A stretch of 64,000 nucleotides of DNA, from positions 372,001 through 436,000 of the forward strand of contig NZ_VZPV01000002.1 in the NCBI RefSeq assembly GCF_008801405.1. The letters run 5' to 3'. Source of the stretch: Ralstonia insidiosa. GTDB taxonomy: Bacteria; Pseudomonadota; Gammaproteobacteria; Burkholderiales; Burkholderiaceae. How positions within the stretch are numbered: the first letter of the stretch is position 1; the number at the start of each line of letters is the position of its first letter. The position numbers and the translations under genes are program-made. The notes under the pieces are model-generated. The model searched no databases and was not told the origin of the DNA. It worked only from the letters and a program-made list of their open reading frames with translations. Positions 41,490-49,743 of this stretch are shown piece after piece.

Positions 41490-43952
41490 ATGCCAAATAC
41501 GCCCGAATTTCGCCCCGTAGGCACCGCCCCACGCCGCCTGTTGTTCCGCCTACTGCCGGGCGTGGTGTTTGCCGCGCTGGTACCGTTTGCGGGGTTGATT
41601 GCGGTGGCCGTCTCCACGGTGTACGACGACACCCGGCAGGAGATCGACAGCCGCCTGGACCAGGCAATATCGCAGGCGGCCCGCCCGATCGACGCGCGGC
41701 TGGCCAGCATCATCGACCGCCTCTCCGCCGCCACCGAGGGCGCCAGCAACCTGCACAAGCCTGCCGACGGCCAAGCCTGGCTCGACACGCATGCCGACTT
41801 GCGCGGCGCTTTCGACAACGTACTGGTGGTCGGTGCCGACGGCACCCTCCTGGCCGACGCACCGGCGCTGCCTGAACGGCGCGGCGACAACATGGCCGAC
41901 CCCCCCATCTTCCAGACCGTGCGCGACACGCGCCGGCTCTACATGCCGGAGCCGTTCCTGGCACCGTCGGGCCAACGCCCGGTGGCCTCATTTGCGGCGC
42001 CGCTGCACGGCAATGACGGCAGCTTTGCGGGGCTGGTGATCGGCTCGATCGAGCTGTCGCGCAATCCAATGCTCGCCGACTTGGAAGCCGTCCGGATGGG
42101 ACGCACCGGGCGCCTGGTGGTGGTGTCGGAAGGGGGCAAATACATTGTTGCGCCGGATCGCTCGCGCCTGCTGCAGCAAGCACCGGATCTGGCCGCCCTG
42201 CCCACTTCGGCGCGCGCGCTCGCGCAGGGCTGGAGCCAGGGCGCTGAATTCACCCCGCCGGGGCAGGCTCCCGTCATCGTCGGCTATCGCCGGCTGAGTG
42301 CCGTGCCCTGGAGCGTGGGCGTCTGGTGGCCGGTGCAGGAAGCCTACGCGGGCGCGGCACGTACGGCGCGCACGCTCATCGCGGCCGGCATTGCCTTCGG
42401 CGCCGTCTGCCTGCTGTTTGCCTGGTTCTGGATCGAGCGCGCGGTCAGCCCGCTGGAGCGCCTACGCCATGAGGTGGAAGGCGGCCTGCCGATCCACCCG
42501 GTCACGCCCACTTCCGGCCGCCCACCCTTGCACGATGCCCACCCGCCCGGCCCGCTCACCCGCCTGGGCGAGCTGGCAGACCCGCAGGTCTCCACGTTTG
42601 ACCCGACCACCGAGGTCGGTGCGCTGGCCGTGCGTGTCGGCCACCTCGCCAAGTATTGGGAACAGGCACTGGAGATCAGCGAGCAGGACGTCGCCTTCTT
42701 CCGCGCATTGGCCGAGCAGGCCCCGGTCGGGCTGGCGTTTCTGGATCGCGCGCTGGCGGTGCCGTTTGCCAACGTGCGTTTCGAACGGCTGCTGGGCGCG
42801 AGTGCGCAGGCCATCAGCCTGGCATTGCAGGCCAAGGAGGGCGACCCGGTTCCACCTGCCGCGCGGGCCGTGGCCACCGCGCTTGCCCATCTGCCGCGCG
42901 CACCGCTGGCACTGGCGGATCAGCCGGTGGTGATTGCCACGGGGCAAGGTGCCGCTATTGGCGCGGTGCTGCTGACGGCGCGGCCCATCGGTGGCGCCGG
43001 TGCGCCGCTGGCCGGGTGGATCGTCGCCGTGGTCGACAGCACGCGCGAGCAACGCGCGAAGGAGGCGCTCGAACAGGAGGTCCGCGCCGCGCTGCTGGTG
43101 CTCGATGCCATTCAGGAGCCGCTGCTCACGATCGACGGCGATGGCATCGTCACCCACGCCAGCCGCGCCATTGAAACGCTCGTTGGCACACACCCCGCGC
43201 GCGCGGTCGGCCAATCGATCAACCGCCTGCTGCACCTGGTGGAGCACGACAGCGGCAGACGCGTCATCCCCACGCAGTTGTTGCGCTCGGGCGGCAGGCT
43301 CTCGGGCAACCTGCGGCTGGAACGCGCCGACGGGCGCCGGCACGATGTGGAGTTGTCATGGGGCCCGCTGCCAGGCACATCGGGCAGCGGCGTCCTGGTG
43401 CTGCGCGATGTGTCGGCCACGCGAGAGACCGTGCAACGTATCGCCTGGGATGCCACGCACGACGTGCTGACCGGGCTGCTGAACCGCCGCGGCTTTGATG
43501 CGACCTTGCGCGCGCAGGTCGAAGCGCATCGTGGCGGCAACCCAGTCACGCGTGCGCCGCTGGCCCTCATCATGATCGACCTGGATGGCTTCAAGACCAT
43601 CAACGACCGCTATGGCCATGCCGCCGGCGACGACGTGCTGCGCGGCGTGGCCGAGCTGATCGTGCAGAACACCCGCACGCAAGACTACGTGGCCCGCCTG
43701 GGCGGCGACGAGTTCGCGGTCATCCTGCCCAACTGCGACATGCAGGCTGCCGTTACGTTTGCCGACCGCATCCGCGCGGCGCTGGCCCGTCAGCCACTGC
43801 TGGCCGCCGGTGCACGGGCAGAGATTGCGCTTTCGCAGGGGGTGGTTGAATTGCATGCAGACGATGCCGACGTGAGCACCTTCCTGGCACGTGCGGACGC
43901 CGCTTGCTACCGCGCCAAGAACGAAGGCCGCGGCGCGATCGCCAGCGACTGA
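41490..43952 (+). CDS. Sensor diguanylate cyclase (Cache-PAS-GGDEF)
   Basis: An 820-residue membrane protein. Membrane segment at about 18-42, a periplasmic Cache-type sensor to about 285 (L-V-V-G-A-D-G-T-L-L-A-D near 110), a second segment (about 292-315), then PAS-like regions and a C-terminal GGDEF domain. The active site is intact: R-L-G-G-D-E-F at residues 736-742, with the inhibitory R-T-Q-D motif five residues upstream, so feedback-regulated c-di-GMP synthesis is expected. Start at 41490 chosen because the family-like N-terminus begins there. Divergent from the EAL protein, making a likely opposing pair. Confidence 0.88.
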   Translation: MPNTPEFRPVGTAPRRLLFRLLPGVVFAALVPFAGLIAVAVSTVYDDTRQEIDSRLDQAISQAARPIDARLASIIDRLSAATEGASNLHKPADGQAWLDTHADLRGAFDNVLVVGADGTLLADAPALPERRGDNMADPPIFQTVRDTRRLYMPEPFLAPSGQRPVASFAAPLHGNDGSFAGLVIGSIELSRNPMLADLEAVRMGRTGRLVVVSEGGKYIVAPDRSRLLQQAPDLAALPTSARALAQGWSQGAEFTPPGQAPVIVGYRRLSAVPWSVGVWWPVQEAYAGAARTARTLIAAGIAFGAVCLLFAWFWIERAVSPLERLRHEVEGGLPIHPVTPTSGRPPLHDAHPPGPLTRLGELADPQVSTFDPTTEVGALAVRVGHLAKYWEQALEISEQDVAFFRALAEQAPVGLAFLDRALAVPFANVRFERLLGASAQAISLALQAKEGDPVPPAARAVATALAHLPRAPLALADQPVVIATGQGAAIGAVLLTARPIGGAGAPLAGWIVAVVDSTREQRAKEALEQEVRAALLVLDAIQEPLLTIDGDGIVTHASRAIETLVGTHPARAVGQSINRLLHLVEHDSGRRVIPTQLLRSGGRLSGNLRLERADGRRHDVELSWGPLPGTSGSGVLVLRDVSATRETVQRIAWDATHDVLTGLLNRRGFDATLRAQVEAHRGGNPVTRAPLALIMIDLDGFKTINDRYGHAAGDDVLRGVAELIVQNTRTQDYVARLGGDEFAVILPNCDMQAAVTFADRIRAALARQPLLAAGARAEIALSQGVVELHADDADVSTFLARADAACYRAKNEGRGAIASD

Positions 43953-43985
43953 ATACCCTACACTCGGCAGGCACCAAAGAAAAAA

Positions 43986-44009
43986 CCACCGGATAGCGGT
44001 ATCCGGTGG
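43986..44009 (-). terminator. Perfect 10-bp hairpin with T-run on minus
   Basis: CCACCGGATA / TATCCGGTGG with a GCGG loop; on minus it is followed by six T. It lies 33 bp after the diguanylate cyclase stop. Although the T-run faces minus, it probably protects the end of the plus-strand transcript too. Confidence 0.6.
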
Positions 44010-44249
44010 CTTCAAGAATACGCTTTGAACGGGGAAGTTCAGCGCACTTGAAGGATAGGCAATGACCCCCGCCCGGCCAATACCCAGGATAGGGTAATTT
44101 GGCAAAAACCCAGTACCAGTAGCGGTTTTACGCGCACCCTGCCTTTTTGTGCCTTCGGCGCAACGCCCCTCCCCCGCGTGAATCCCTCGTCCAAAATAAC
44201 CATCGCGGCGACCCGGTGCCGCAGCCCCTCACGCTTGATGTTGCGATAT
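44010..44249. other. Intergenic stretch before the feo operon, no gene seen
   Basis: About 240 bp without a credible gene. It holds a short inverted repeat TACCC-AGGATA-GGGTA (near 44083-44098), C-rich runs and a T5 run near 44144. The open frame on minus here (44128-44310) runs across the Fur box and has no family pattern. Confidence 0.4.
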
Positions 44250-44268
44250 AATGAAAACGATTCGCATT
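44250..44268. promoter_or_regulatory. Fur box of the feo operon
   Basis: AATGAAAAC-G-ATTCGCATT fits the 19-bp Fur consensus (9-1-9). Its right half is identical to that of the perfect Fur box at 48422. It lies 43 bp before feoA, where it would block the promoter when iron is plentiful. Confidence 0.75.
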
Positions 44269-44311
44269 TACGTAGTAATCAACGCACTCAGCAAGTGAGC
44301 GACTAGGCACG

Positions 44312-44623
44312 ATGCGGCTTTCCGAGCTTTCCCGCCGGGCGACGGCGGTGGTGGATCACGTTGAAGACCGTGAGCCCGCCGATCCCATCAGCCAACGCCT
44401 GCGCGAACTCGGGTTCGTCACGGGCGAAGTGGTGCGCGTGGTGGCCGTAGGCCCGTTCGGCGGTGATCCGCTGGTCGTGCAGGTCGGCTTTACGCGCTTT
44501 GCGCTGCGCCGTCAGGAGGCTGCCCGTGTTCGCCTGCGCGCTGAAGCGGCCAAGCAACCCGCCGCTGAGGCGATTGCCGCCACCGAGGCGGCCCCGCCCG
44601 CGCAGGTACGCGAGGCGGCGTAG
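44312..44623 (+). CDS. feoA: Ferrous iron transport protein A
   Basis: A 103-residue protein whose first ~78 residues form the SH3-like FeoA domain (R-L-R-E-L-G-F-V-T-G-E-V-V-R-V-V-A-V-G-P-F-G-G-D-P-L, then R-F-A-L-R-R-Q-E-A). FeoA supports the FeoB ferrous iron channel from the cytoplasmic side. The C-terminus carries an Ala/Glu-rich tail of about 25 residues beyond the domain, which is unusual but low in complexity. It lies 43 bp after a Fur box and 47 bp before feoB. Confidence 0.9.
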   Translation: MRLSELSRRATAVVDHVEDREPADPISQRLRELGFVTGEVVRVVAVGPFGGDPLVVQVGFTRFALRRQEAARVRLRAEAAKQPAAEAIAATEAAPPAQVREAA

Positions 44624-44670
44624 CCCGTCGCCCGCCGCCGACACTTTCCGGCCCCGCTTATCCGGTCTTC

Positions 44671-46536
44671 ATGCAGATGCACGCCTCTCCCGCCTCCTCT
44701 TCCTCGCCAGCATTGCGCGTTGCCCTGGTCGGCAACCCCAATTGCGGCAAAACCGCGTTGTTCAACCTGCTGACCGGCAGCCGCCAGAAGGTGGCCAACT
44801 ATGCGGGTGTGACGGTCGAGCGCAAGGAAGGCCGCTTCACCGCGCCGTCGGGCCGGCACGTACAGATCCTGGACCTGCCCGGCGCCTACAGCCTGGTCGC
44901 CACCAGCCCCGACGAAGCCATCACGCGCGATATCTGCCTAGGCACGTTCCGTGGCGAACCGCGCCCCGACATGCTCATCTGCGTGGTGGACGCCACCAAC
45001 CTGCGTCTGCACCTGCGCTTCGTGCTTGAGTTGCAGCGACTGGGCCTGCCGATGGTGCTGGCATTGAACATGGTGGATGCTGCCGAACGGCGCGGCATCC
45101 GCATCGACCGCGCCAAGCTGGAAGCCGCGCTGGGCATGCCCGTGGTGCAGACCGTGGCCATCAAGCGCAATGGCGCGGCAGAGCTTGTCGCCCATATCGA
45201 TCACGGGCAACTGCCGGCCGTTCCGGTGGGGCTGCCCGCCGACGCCGACCCGCATACTGAGGTCAAACGCCTGCTCGACGCTGCCGTCACCATGCCGCGC
45301 AGCACCGCCGAGTTGGATGACCGGCTCGACCGCATCGTGCTGCATCCGGTGCTGGGCCTGCTGCTGCTGGCCGTGCTGATGTTCTTCATGTTCCAAGCGG
45401 TGTTCTCCTGGGCGCAGCCGCTCATGGACGGTATTCAGGGTGCCGTGGAAGCCGTGGGCGTGTGGGTCGGCACGGTCATGCCCGACGGCATGCTCAAGAG
45501 TCTGCTGGTCAACGGCATCATCGCCGGCACGGGCAGCGTGCTGGTGTTCCTGCCGCAGATCCTGATCCTGTTCCTCTTCATCCTCTCGCTGGAAGAGTCT
45601 GGCTACCTGCCACGCGCGGCCTTCCTGCTTGACCGGCTGATGGCGGGCGCCGGATTGTCGGGGCGCTCGTTCATCCCACTGCTCTCCAGCTTTGCCTGCG
45701 CGATTCCCGGCGTGATGGCCACGCGCACGATTCAGGACCCGCGCGACCGGCTGGTGACGATTCTTGTGGCACCGCTGATGACGTGTTCGGCACGGCTGCC
45801 GGTGTATGCACTGCTGATTGGCGCGTTCATTCCGGTGCGTCAGGTGTGGGGCGTGTTCAACCTGCAGGGGCTGGTGCTGTTCGGGCTGTACATGGCCGGC
45901 ATCGTGTCGGCGCTGGTCGTGGCCTACGTGCTCAAGTACCTCAAGCGCGATCGCAACGAGCACCCGCTCATTCTCGAACTGCCATCGTATCGACTGCCCA
46001 GCGTGCGTAACCTCATCGTTGGCCTGGTCGAGCGCGCGCGTATCTTCCTGCGCCGCATCGGCACGGTCATCCTGAAGATGATGGTGGTGCTGTGGTTCTT
46101 GTCGACGTTCCCGTCGCCGCCCGCCAACGCCACCCTGCCGGCCATCGATTACAGCTTTGCCGGCATGATCGGCCGGGCGCTGGAAGTCGTGTTCGCGCCG
46201 ATCGGCTTCACGTGGCAGATGTGTGTTGCGCTGATTCCTGGCATGGCCGCGCGCGAAGTGGCCGTGGGTGCGCTGGCAACGGTGTACTCGCTGTCGGCCA
46301 CGCATGAGGATGCGGCTGCGCAGCTGGCGCCGATCATTGCTCAGCAATGGTCGCTGGCCACGGCGCTGGCCTTCCTGGCGTGGTACGTGTATGCGCCGCA
46401 ATGCATCTCGACGCTGGCCACCATCCGCCGCGAAACCAACTCGTGGAAGGTCATGGCAGCCACCGCGGGTTATCTGTTTGCGCTGGCCTACCTGGCCGCC
46501 TTTGCAACCTACCAGATCGCACGGGTGCTGACATGA
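44671..46536 (+). CDS. feoB: Ferrous iron transporter B
   Basis: A 621-residue FeoB, somewhat shorter than the E. coli protein (773) but a usual length for this group. The N-terminal G domain has the P-loop G-N-P-N-C-G-K-T, D-L-P-G-A-Y-S-L and L-N-M-V-D. The membrane part starts near residue 230 and includes the Gate motifs S-F-A-C-A-I-P-G-V-M-A and C-S-A-R-L-P-V-Y, both with the conserved Cys. It imports Fe(II) under low oxygen or low iron. It sits between feoA and a small Cys-rich membrane protein gene that it overlaps by four bases. Confidence 0.93.
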   Translation: MQMHASPASSSSPALRVALVGNPNCGKTALFNLLTGSRQKVANYAGVTVERKEGRFTAPSGRHVQILDLPGAYSLVATSPDEAITRDICLGTFRGEPRPDMLICVVDATNLRLHLRFVLELQRLGLPMVLALNMVDAAERRGIRIDRAKLEAALGMPVVQTVAIKRNGAAELVAHIDHGQLPAVPVGLPADADPHTEVKRLLDAAVTMPRSTAELDDRLDRIVLHPVLGLLLLAVLMFFMFQAVFSWAQPLMDGIQGAVEAVGVWVGTVMPDGMLKSLLVNGIIAGTGSVLVFLPQILILFLFILSLEESGYLPRAAFLLDRLMAGAGLSGRSFIPLLSSFACAIPGVMATRTIQDPRDRLVTILVAPLMTCSARLPVYALLIGAFIPVRQVWGVFNLQGLVLFGLYMAGIVSALVVAYVLKYLKRDRNEHPLILELPSYRLPSVRNLIVGLVERARIFLRRIGTVILKMMVVLWFLSTFPSPPANATLPAIDYSFAGMIGRALEVVFAPIGFTWQMCVALIPGMAAREVAVGALATVYSLSATHEDAAAQLAPIIAQQWSLATALAFLAWYVYAPQCISTLATIRRETNSWKVMAATAGYLFALAYLAAFATYQIARVLT

Positions 46537-46853
46537 GCGTGTACCACGTTGTCGAAACCGGCGTTGTTGCTACGGTCGTGGCGCTGAGCGCGCTGTCGAT
46601 TACCGGCCGCTATGCACCGGTCATGCGTGCGCGCACGATGGCGCGTGTGGCAGGCTGGTGTGATCGGCCATCGCGACCGGACTGGATGCGTGCTTTCGGG
46701 CAACGCTTGCTTGCGCCGGGAGCATCGCCGTCATGCCACTCCGATGCGCTCTCGGGCAGCGCATGCGGCAGTGGTTGCAGCGGCTGTGCATCGGGCGAAT
46801 CGTCATCCGCTGCCGCGGTTGAGCAACCCATCCATTTCGTGCGCCGCAAATAA
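46533..46853 (+). CDS. Small Cys-rich membrane protein of the feo operon
   Basis: A 106-residue protein with one N-terminal membrane segment (V-V-E-T-G-V-V-A-T-V-V-A-L-S-A-L) and a C-terminal cluster C-G-S-G-C-S-G-C-A-S-G. Its start overlaps the feoB stop as ATGA. Many feo operons end in a small FeoC or a FeoB-associated Cys-rich membrane protein; this fits the latter type. The Cys cluster could bind iron or an iron-sulfur cluster, which is inference. No FeoC-type winged helix is visible. Confidence 0.7.
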   Translation: MSVYHVVETGVVATVVALSALSITGRYAPVMRARTMARVAGWCDRPSRPDWMRAFGQRLLAPGASPSCHSDALSGSACGSGCSGCASGESSSAAAVEQPIHFVRRK

Positions 46854-46877
46854 CGGCCGACGCAACATCACAACACC

Positions 46878-46912
46878 AACGGGCTCGCATCATGCGGGCC
46901 CGTTTTATTTTT
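46878..46912 (+). terminator. Rho-independent terminator of the feo operon
   Basis: Stem AACGGGC-T-CGCA / TGCG-G-GCCCGTT with a TCA loop, followed by TTATTTTT. It begins 25 bp after the Cys-rich protein's stop. Confidence 0.85.
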
Positions 46913-46959
46913 GTGGAACGCAGGCGTAGACTGGTCCAAACCTGAACGGGGGACGCGTC

Positions 46960-47265
46960 ATGACCGAAGAACTGCTGGTCCAGTTGATTGCGGAAGTCGA
47001 GAAGGAAGACCCGGTGGATTTCGCCAACCTGCCCTTCGACGAGCAGATGCTGCGCGACCTGGTCTGCAAGCTGGTCTCGCGCCAGCTCACGCAAATGGAA
47101 GATGCCCACTTCAGCCAGGACGAGGTGATCGTCTCACTCACGGCGAGCATCGCTAAACTGGTGCTGGAAAATCTCGTGCTGAATGCGCGCCTGCTGGCAC
47201 AGCAGGGACACGGCGAAAGCGCCCGCGCACTCCTCGAGCGCATCGCCCGACAGGCGAAGGGCTGA
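46960..47265 (+). CDS. Hypothetical helical protein, 101 residues
   Basis: A soluble, acidic, probably all-helical protein: E-E-L-L-V-Q-L-I-A-E-V-E-K, then D-E-Q-M-L-R-D-L-V-C-K-L-V-S-R-Q-L and A-S-I-A-K-L-V-L-E-N-L-V-L. It has a single Cys. I do not recognise the family. GGGGGACG about ten bases before the ATG is a fair ribosome-binding site. It stands between the feo terminator and a convergent small gene. Confidence 0.55.
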   Translation: MTEELLVQLIAEVEKEDPVDFANLPFDEQMLRDLVCKLVSRQLTQMEDAHFSQDEVIVSLTASIAKLVLENLVLNARLLAQQGHGESARALLERIARQAKG

Positions 47266-47284
47266 CGACGCCCACACCTGAGCG

Positions 47285-47536
47285 TTACGACACGACGTTG
47301 TACTGGGTGCGCGCCCGCGTCAGCAGACGCTTGGCGACCGAGAGGCCGCGAATGGCGGCCGCGTCGTCATCGCTTGGGAAATCGAATTCGGCGCTCCAGT
47401 TGCAGCCGGTGTGATCGGGCCGGTGAATGCACATGGTGCGCAACTCGCAGTTGGCGCATTCCGGATGCTGCTGAACACAGCGGGCCAGCAGGGTCTTGAG
47501 TTCATCTTCGGACTTCAGACGGCGTTGCATCGGCAT
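47285..47536 (-). CDS. Hypothetical small protein with five-Cys cluster
   Basis: An 83-residue soluble protein. Five Cys in the first half, C20, C27-x-x-C30, C36 and C45, with His residues between (H-R-P-D-H-T-G-C), look like a zinc or iron-sulfur site; the second half is helical (A-A-A-I-R-G-L-S-V-A-K-R-L-L). Family not recognised. GGAGATGCC precedes the start. It lies between a helical hypothetical gene and the fur gene on the same strand as fur, 92 bp after it. Confidence 0.55.
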   Translation of the reverse strand: MPMQRRLKSEDELKTLLARCVQQHPECANCELRTMCIHRPDHTGCNWSAEFDFPSDDDAAAIRGLSVAKRLLTRARTQYNVVS

Positions 47537-47628
47537 CTCCTGGGTAACACGATGTGTTGGAACCCACGGCAGCGGATGAGTTTCGCCACGATCCCGCCGA
47601 TGATGTTTCCAGGCGTTACGGGATCACA

Positions 47629-48087
47629 TCAATGTGAAGCGCGCTCCGAAGCCAACGGCGCACCTGCTTTGGCCTGGCATGCAGGGCACACGCCATACAG
47701 CGCCAGCGCGTGATCGCGCAGCACAAAGCCGCGCTCACTTGCCACACGCTCCTGACGGGCCTCGATGGCATCGTCGTGAAACTCTTCCACGCGGCCGCAC
47801 GACATGCAGATCAGGTGATCGTGATGCGCACCCTCGTTGATCTCATACACCGCATGGCCGGCCTCGAATGTATGACGCAGCAGCACGCTGGCATCCACCA
47901 GTTGGTTGAGCACGCGGTAGACCGTCGAGATGCCGACGTCGAGGTCCGACGTCAGTAGCTGACGATAGACGTCTTCCGCACTCAGGTGACGGCCGTGGTC
48001 CGTGCCGGCAGCAAGGATTTCCAGAATCTTGACGCGCGGTGACGTGGCTTTGAGCCCAGCACGGCGCAGGTCGGTCGAGTTTGGCAT
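47629..48087 (-). CDS. fur: Fur-family iron-responsive regulator
   Basis: A 152-residue Fur protein. DNA-binding part: G-L-K-A-T-S-P-R-V-K-I-L-E-I-L, then A-E-D-V-Y-R-Q-L-L and I-S-T-V-Y-R-V-L-N-Q-L; metal region: H-H-D-H-L-I-C-M-S-C-G-R-V-E-E-F and C-P-A-C near the end. Compared with the remembered main Fur of Burkholderia it is clearly a relative but differs at many positions (for example V-D-A-S-V-L-L-R-H-T), so it may be a second copy. It lies 1.1 kb from the feo operon. Its upstream region is long, structured and headed by a perfect Fur box. Confidence 0.88.
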   Translation of the reverse strand: MPNSTDLRRAGLKATSPRVKILEILAAGTDHGRHLSAEDVYRQLLTSDLDVGISTVYRVLNQLVDASVLLRHTFEAGHAVYEINEGAHHDHLICMSCGRVEEFHDDAIEARQERVASERGFVLRDHALALYGVCPACQAKAGAPLASERASH

Positions 48088-48212
48088 GGCGTTCGGGGGC
48101 GTAAGGCAAGGAGGTCAGCGTAGACAGCGCAGCAGGGCCGGAAGCGGCGTCGCAATCGTGCAGACGGGGGTTCCGAAAAAAGACGGCATGGCTGGCGGCC
48201 CGGGAAAGTCGC

Positions 48213-48247
48213 AGTCGGGAAAGCGGGGTCTGAGTGCTTTCCCGACT
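48213..48247 (-). other. 12-bp RNA hairpin in the fur upstream region
   Basis: Exact arms AGTCGGGAAAGC and GCTTTCCCGACT around 11 nt. On minus, a second CTTTCCCG just downstream could compete for the CGGGAAAG arm, giving two exclusive structures. Confidence 0.5.
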
Positions 48248-48421
48248 GTCGGGCGGCTTGCTACTGCCAAACGCTCTGTGTGTCAGAGCGGTCCCCACAA
48301 AAGATCGGTTGCTGGGGCGCTAGGCATTCAACGGCCGGCACACTCACAGCGGAATTCGGTTCGACAGGTTGCGCTTGGTGGCTTGTCCATCGGCTGCAGC
48401 GCTGTCGATGGACAAACTATA

Positions 48422-48440
48422 AATGCGAATGATTCGCATT
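48422..48440. promoter_or_regulatory. Perfect 9-1-9 Fur box
   Basis: AATGCGAAT-G-ATTCGCATT is an exact palindrome with one central base. On minus, TATAGT follows directly as a possible -10. The only gene start in reach on minus is fur (335 bp away); on plus no gene follows. Confidence 0.75.
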
Positions 48441-48498
48441 ACAAGGACTTTTTTGAAAGTCGCCGAAAACCCTTGGGGAGGACGGGCTGAAAAACGGG

Positions 48499-49743
48499 CT
48501 AGAGGCGCCCGATAGCCTGCGCATAGCCGGCTGGCGCAAAGCGTAGCGTCGTGGCCACGGAGACGATCACGATGGCGATCAGCATCAGCCATGGCACCTG
48601 GAATCCGCCGGTCGCTTCGCGCAGCAAGCCCACTGCGTAGGGAATGATCCCTGTGATGATGAAACCAATGCCCTGCACGAATGCCGCCAGATAGCCTGCG
48701 GCGCGTGCATCAGACAGATGGTCCAGCGTAAGCGTCAGGCACAGCGAGAACATGGAGCCCAGGCCGCAGCCGATCAGCGCGACCCAGAGCAGCGTCCCGC
48801 TTTGCGGAGCGAGCAGCAGACCAGTCATGCCCATCAACTGCGCCAGCAACATGGCCGCCAGCCACGGGCGGCGATCCGGTTGCCGCCGCGCGAGCAACGG
48901 CGCCCCGAACGCCCCGATCACCTGGAAGATCGTCATCACGCCGATGAGGCCGCCGGCATCCTGCGCGCTCCAGCCGAGTTGGCGATAGAACATCGGCAGC
49001 CACGCAATCATGCTGGTGTAGCCAGCGTTGGTTGCCCCAAAGTAGAACGCCAGCAGCCACGCGCGCCGATTGCCGAAAAAGTTGATCACGGGCCCGTGCT
49101 GCGTGGTTGGCAGTGCCTCGCGCGGGCGGGCAGTCACCCACAACACCAGCGCGGCCAGCGCTGGCAACACCCAGATGCCAAGGCCCTCGTGCCAGTCGGC
49201 TACGTGTGCAATGCGCGGGCTGAGCGTGGCCGCCACGCCACCGCCCGCCATGAGCGACGCGGAATACAAACCCAGCGTGAACGGCACACGCTGCGGAAAC
49301 CAACGCTTGATGATGCCTGGCGCCAAGCCCTGGATGATCGCAACACCCGTGCCGGCCAGCGCGGCGCTGGCAATCAGTGCGGCGCCGTGCTCGGCCCACA
49401 ACCGCCACAAGCACGCTCCTGCAATTGCCAACAGGCTGCACACGACGCCGCGGTGCTCGGCCATCCAACGCGCCAGCCACGGAATGAACAACGCGATGCT
49501 GCCCATGCACAGCACCGGAATCACGGTCAGCATCGACACACCCTGCAGGCCGAGGCCCGTGTCTGCGCGAATCTCCGCCAGCAGCGGGCCGATCGTCGTG
49601 AGGATGGGGCGCAAGTTCAGGCCGAGCGCAATCACGACCAGCACGCCGATCCAGCCGGCATCGGCGCGCGCAGGCGTTGCAGTGGATGCAGCCGATGCAG
49701 CGTGCTGAGCAGTTGCCTCGGTCACGATTGGTGTGCCTGCCAC
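48499..49743 (-). CDS. MFS transporter, CynX/NimT (cyanate permease-like) family
   Basis: A 414-residue, 12-helix MFS protein. After a 30-residue Ala/Thr-rich N-terminus the first helix carries G-L-N-L-R-P-I-L-T-T-I-G-P-L-L, the marker of the CynX/NimT group (N-L-R-P). Later G-L-A-P-G-I-I-K-R-W-F-P and A-G-Y-T-S-M-I-A-W-L-P fit too. Substrates known in the group are cyanate and small ring compounds; none can be assigned. Its first 22 bases overlap the deaminase gene, so it is co-transcribed with it. Last gene of the ankyrin/deaminase/transporter operon. Confidence 0.85.
   Translation of the reverse strand: MAGTPIVTEATAQHAASAASTATPARADAGWIGVLVVIALGLNLRPILTTIGPLLAEIRADTGLGLQGVSMLTVIPVLCMGSIALFIPWLARWMAEHRGVVCSLLAIAGACLWRLWAEHGAALIASAALAGTGVAIIQGLAPGIIKRWFPQRVPFTLGLYSASLMAGGGVAATLSPRIAHVADWHEGLGIWVLPALAALVLWVTARPREALPTTQHGPVINFFGNRRAWLLAFYFGATNAGYTSMIAWLPMFYRQLGWSAQDAGGLIGVMTIFQVIGAFGAPLLARRQPDRRPWLAAMLLAQLMGMTGLLLAPQSGTLLWVALIGCGLGSMFSLCLTLTLDHLSDARAAGYLAAFVQGIGFIITGIIPYAVGLLREATGGFQVPWLMLIAIVIVSVATTLRFAPAGYAQAIGRL

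Larger units (their letters stand above)
48088..48498. other. 411-bp non-coding stretch upstream of fur with hairpins
   Basis: No credible gene. Reading on minus from the Fur box towards fur: a 7-bp hairpin at 48272-48290 (CGCTCTG / CAGAGCG, TGTGT loop), a 12-bp hairpin at 48213-48247 (AGTCGGGAAAGC / GCTTTCCCGACT, 11-nt loop), a further CTTTCCCG copy at about 48200-48210 and a T-run near 48177-48182. It looks like a Fur-controlled leader or a separate small RNA. Confidence 0.45.

Noticed and set aside
44128..44310. 60-codon minus-strand frame upstream of feoA
   Set aside because: It covers the Fur box and promoter, has no ribosome-binding site and no recognisable pattern.
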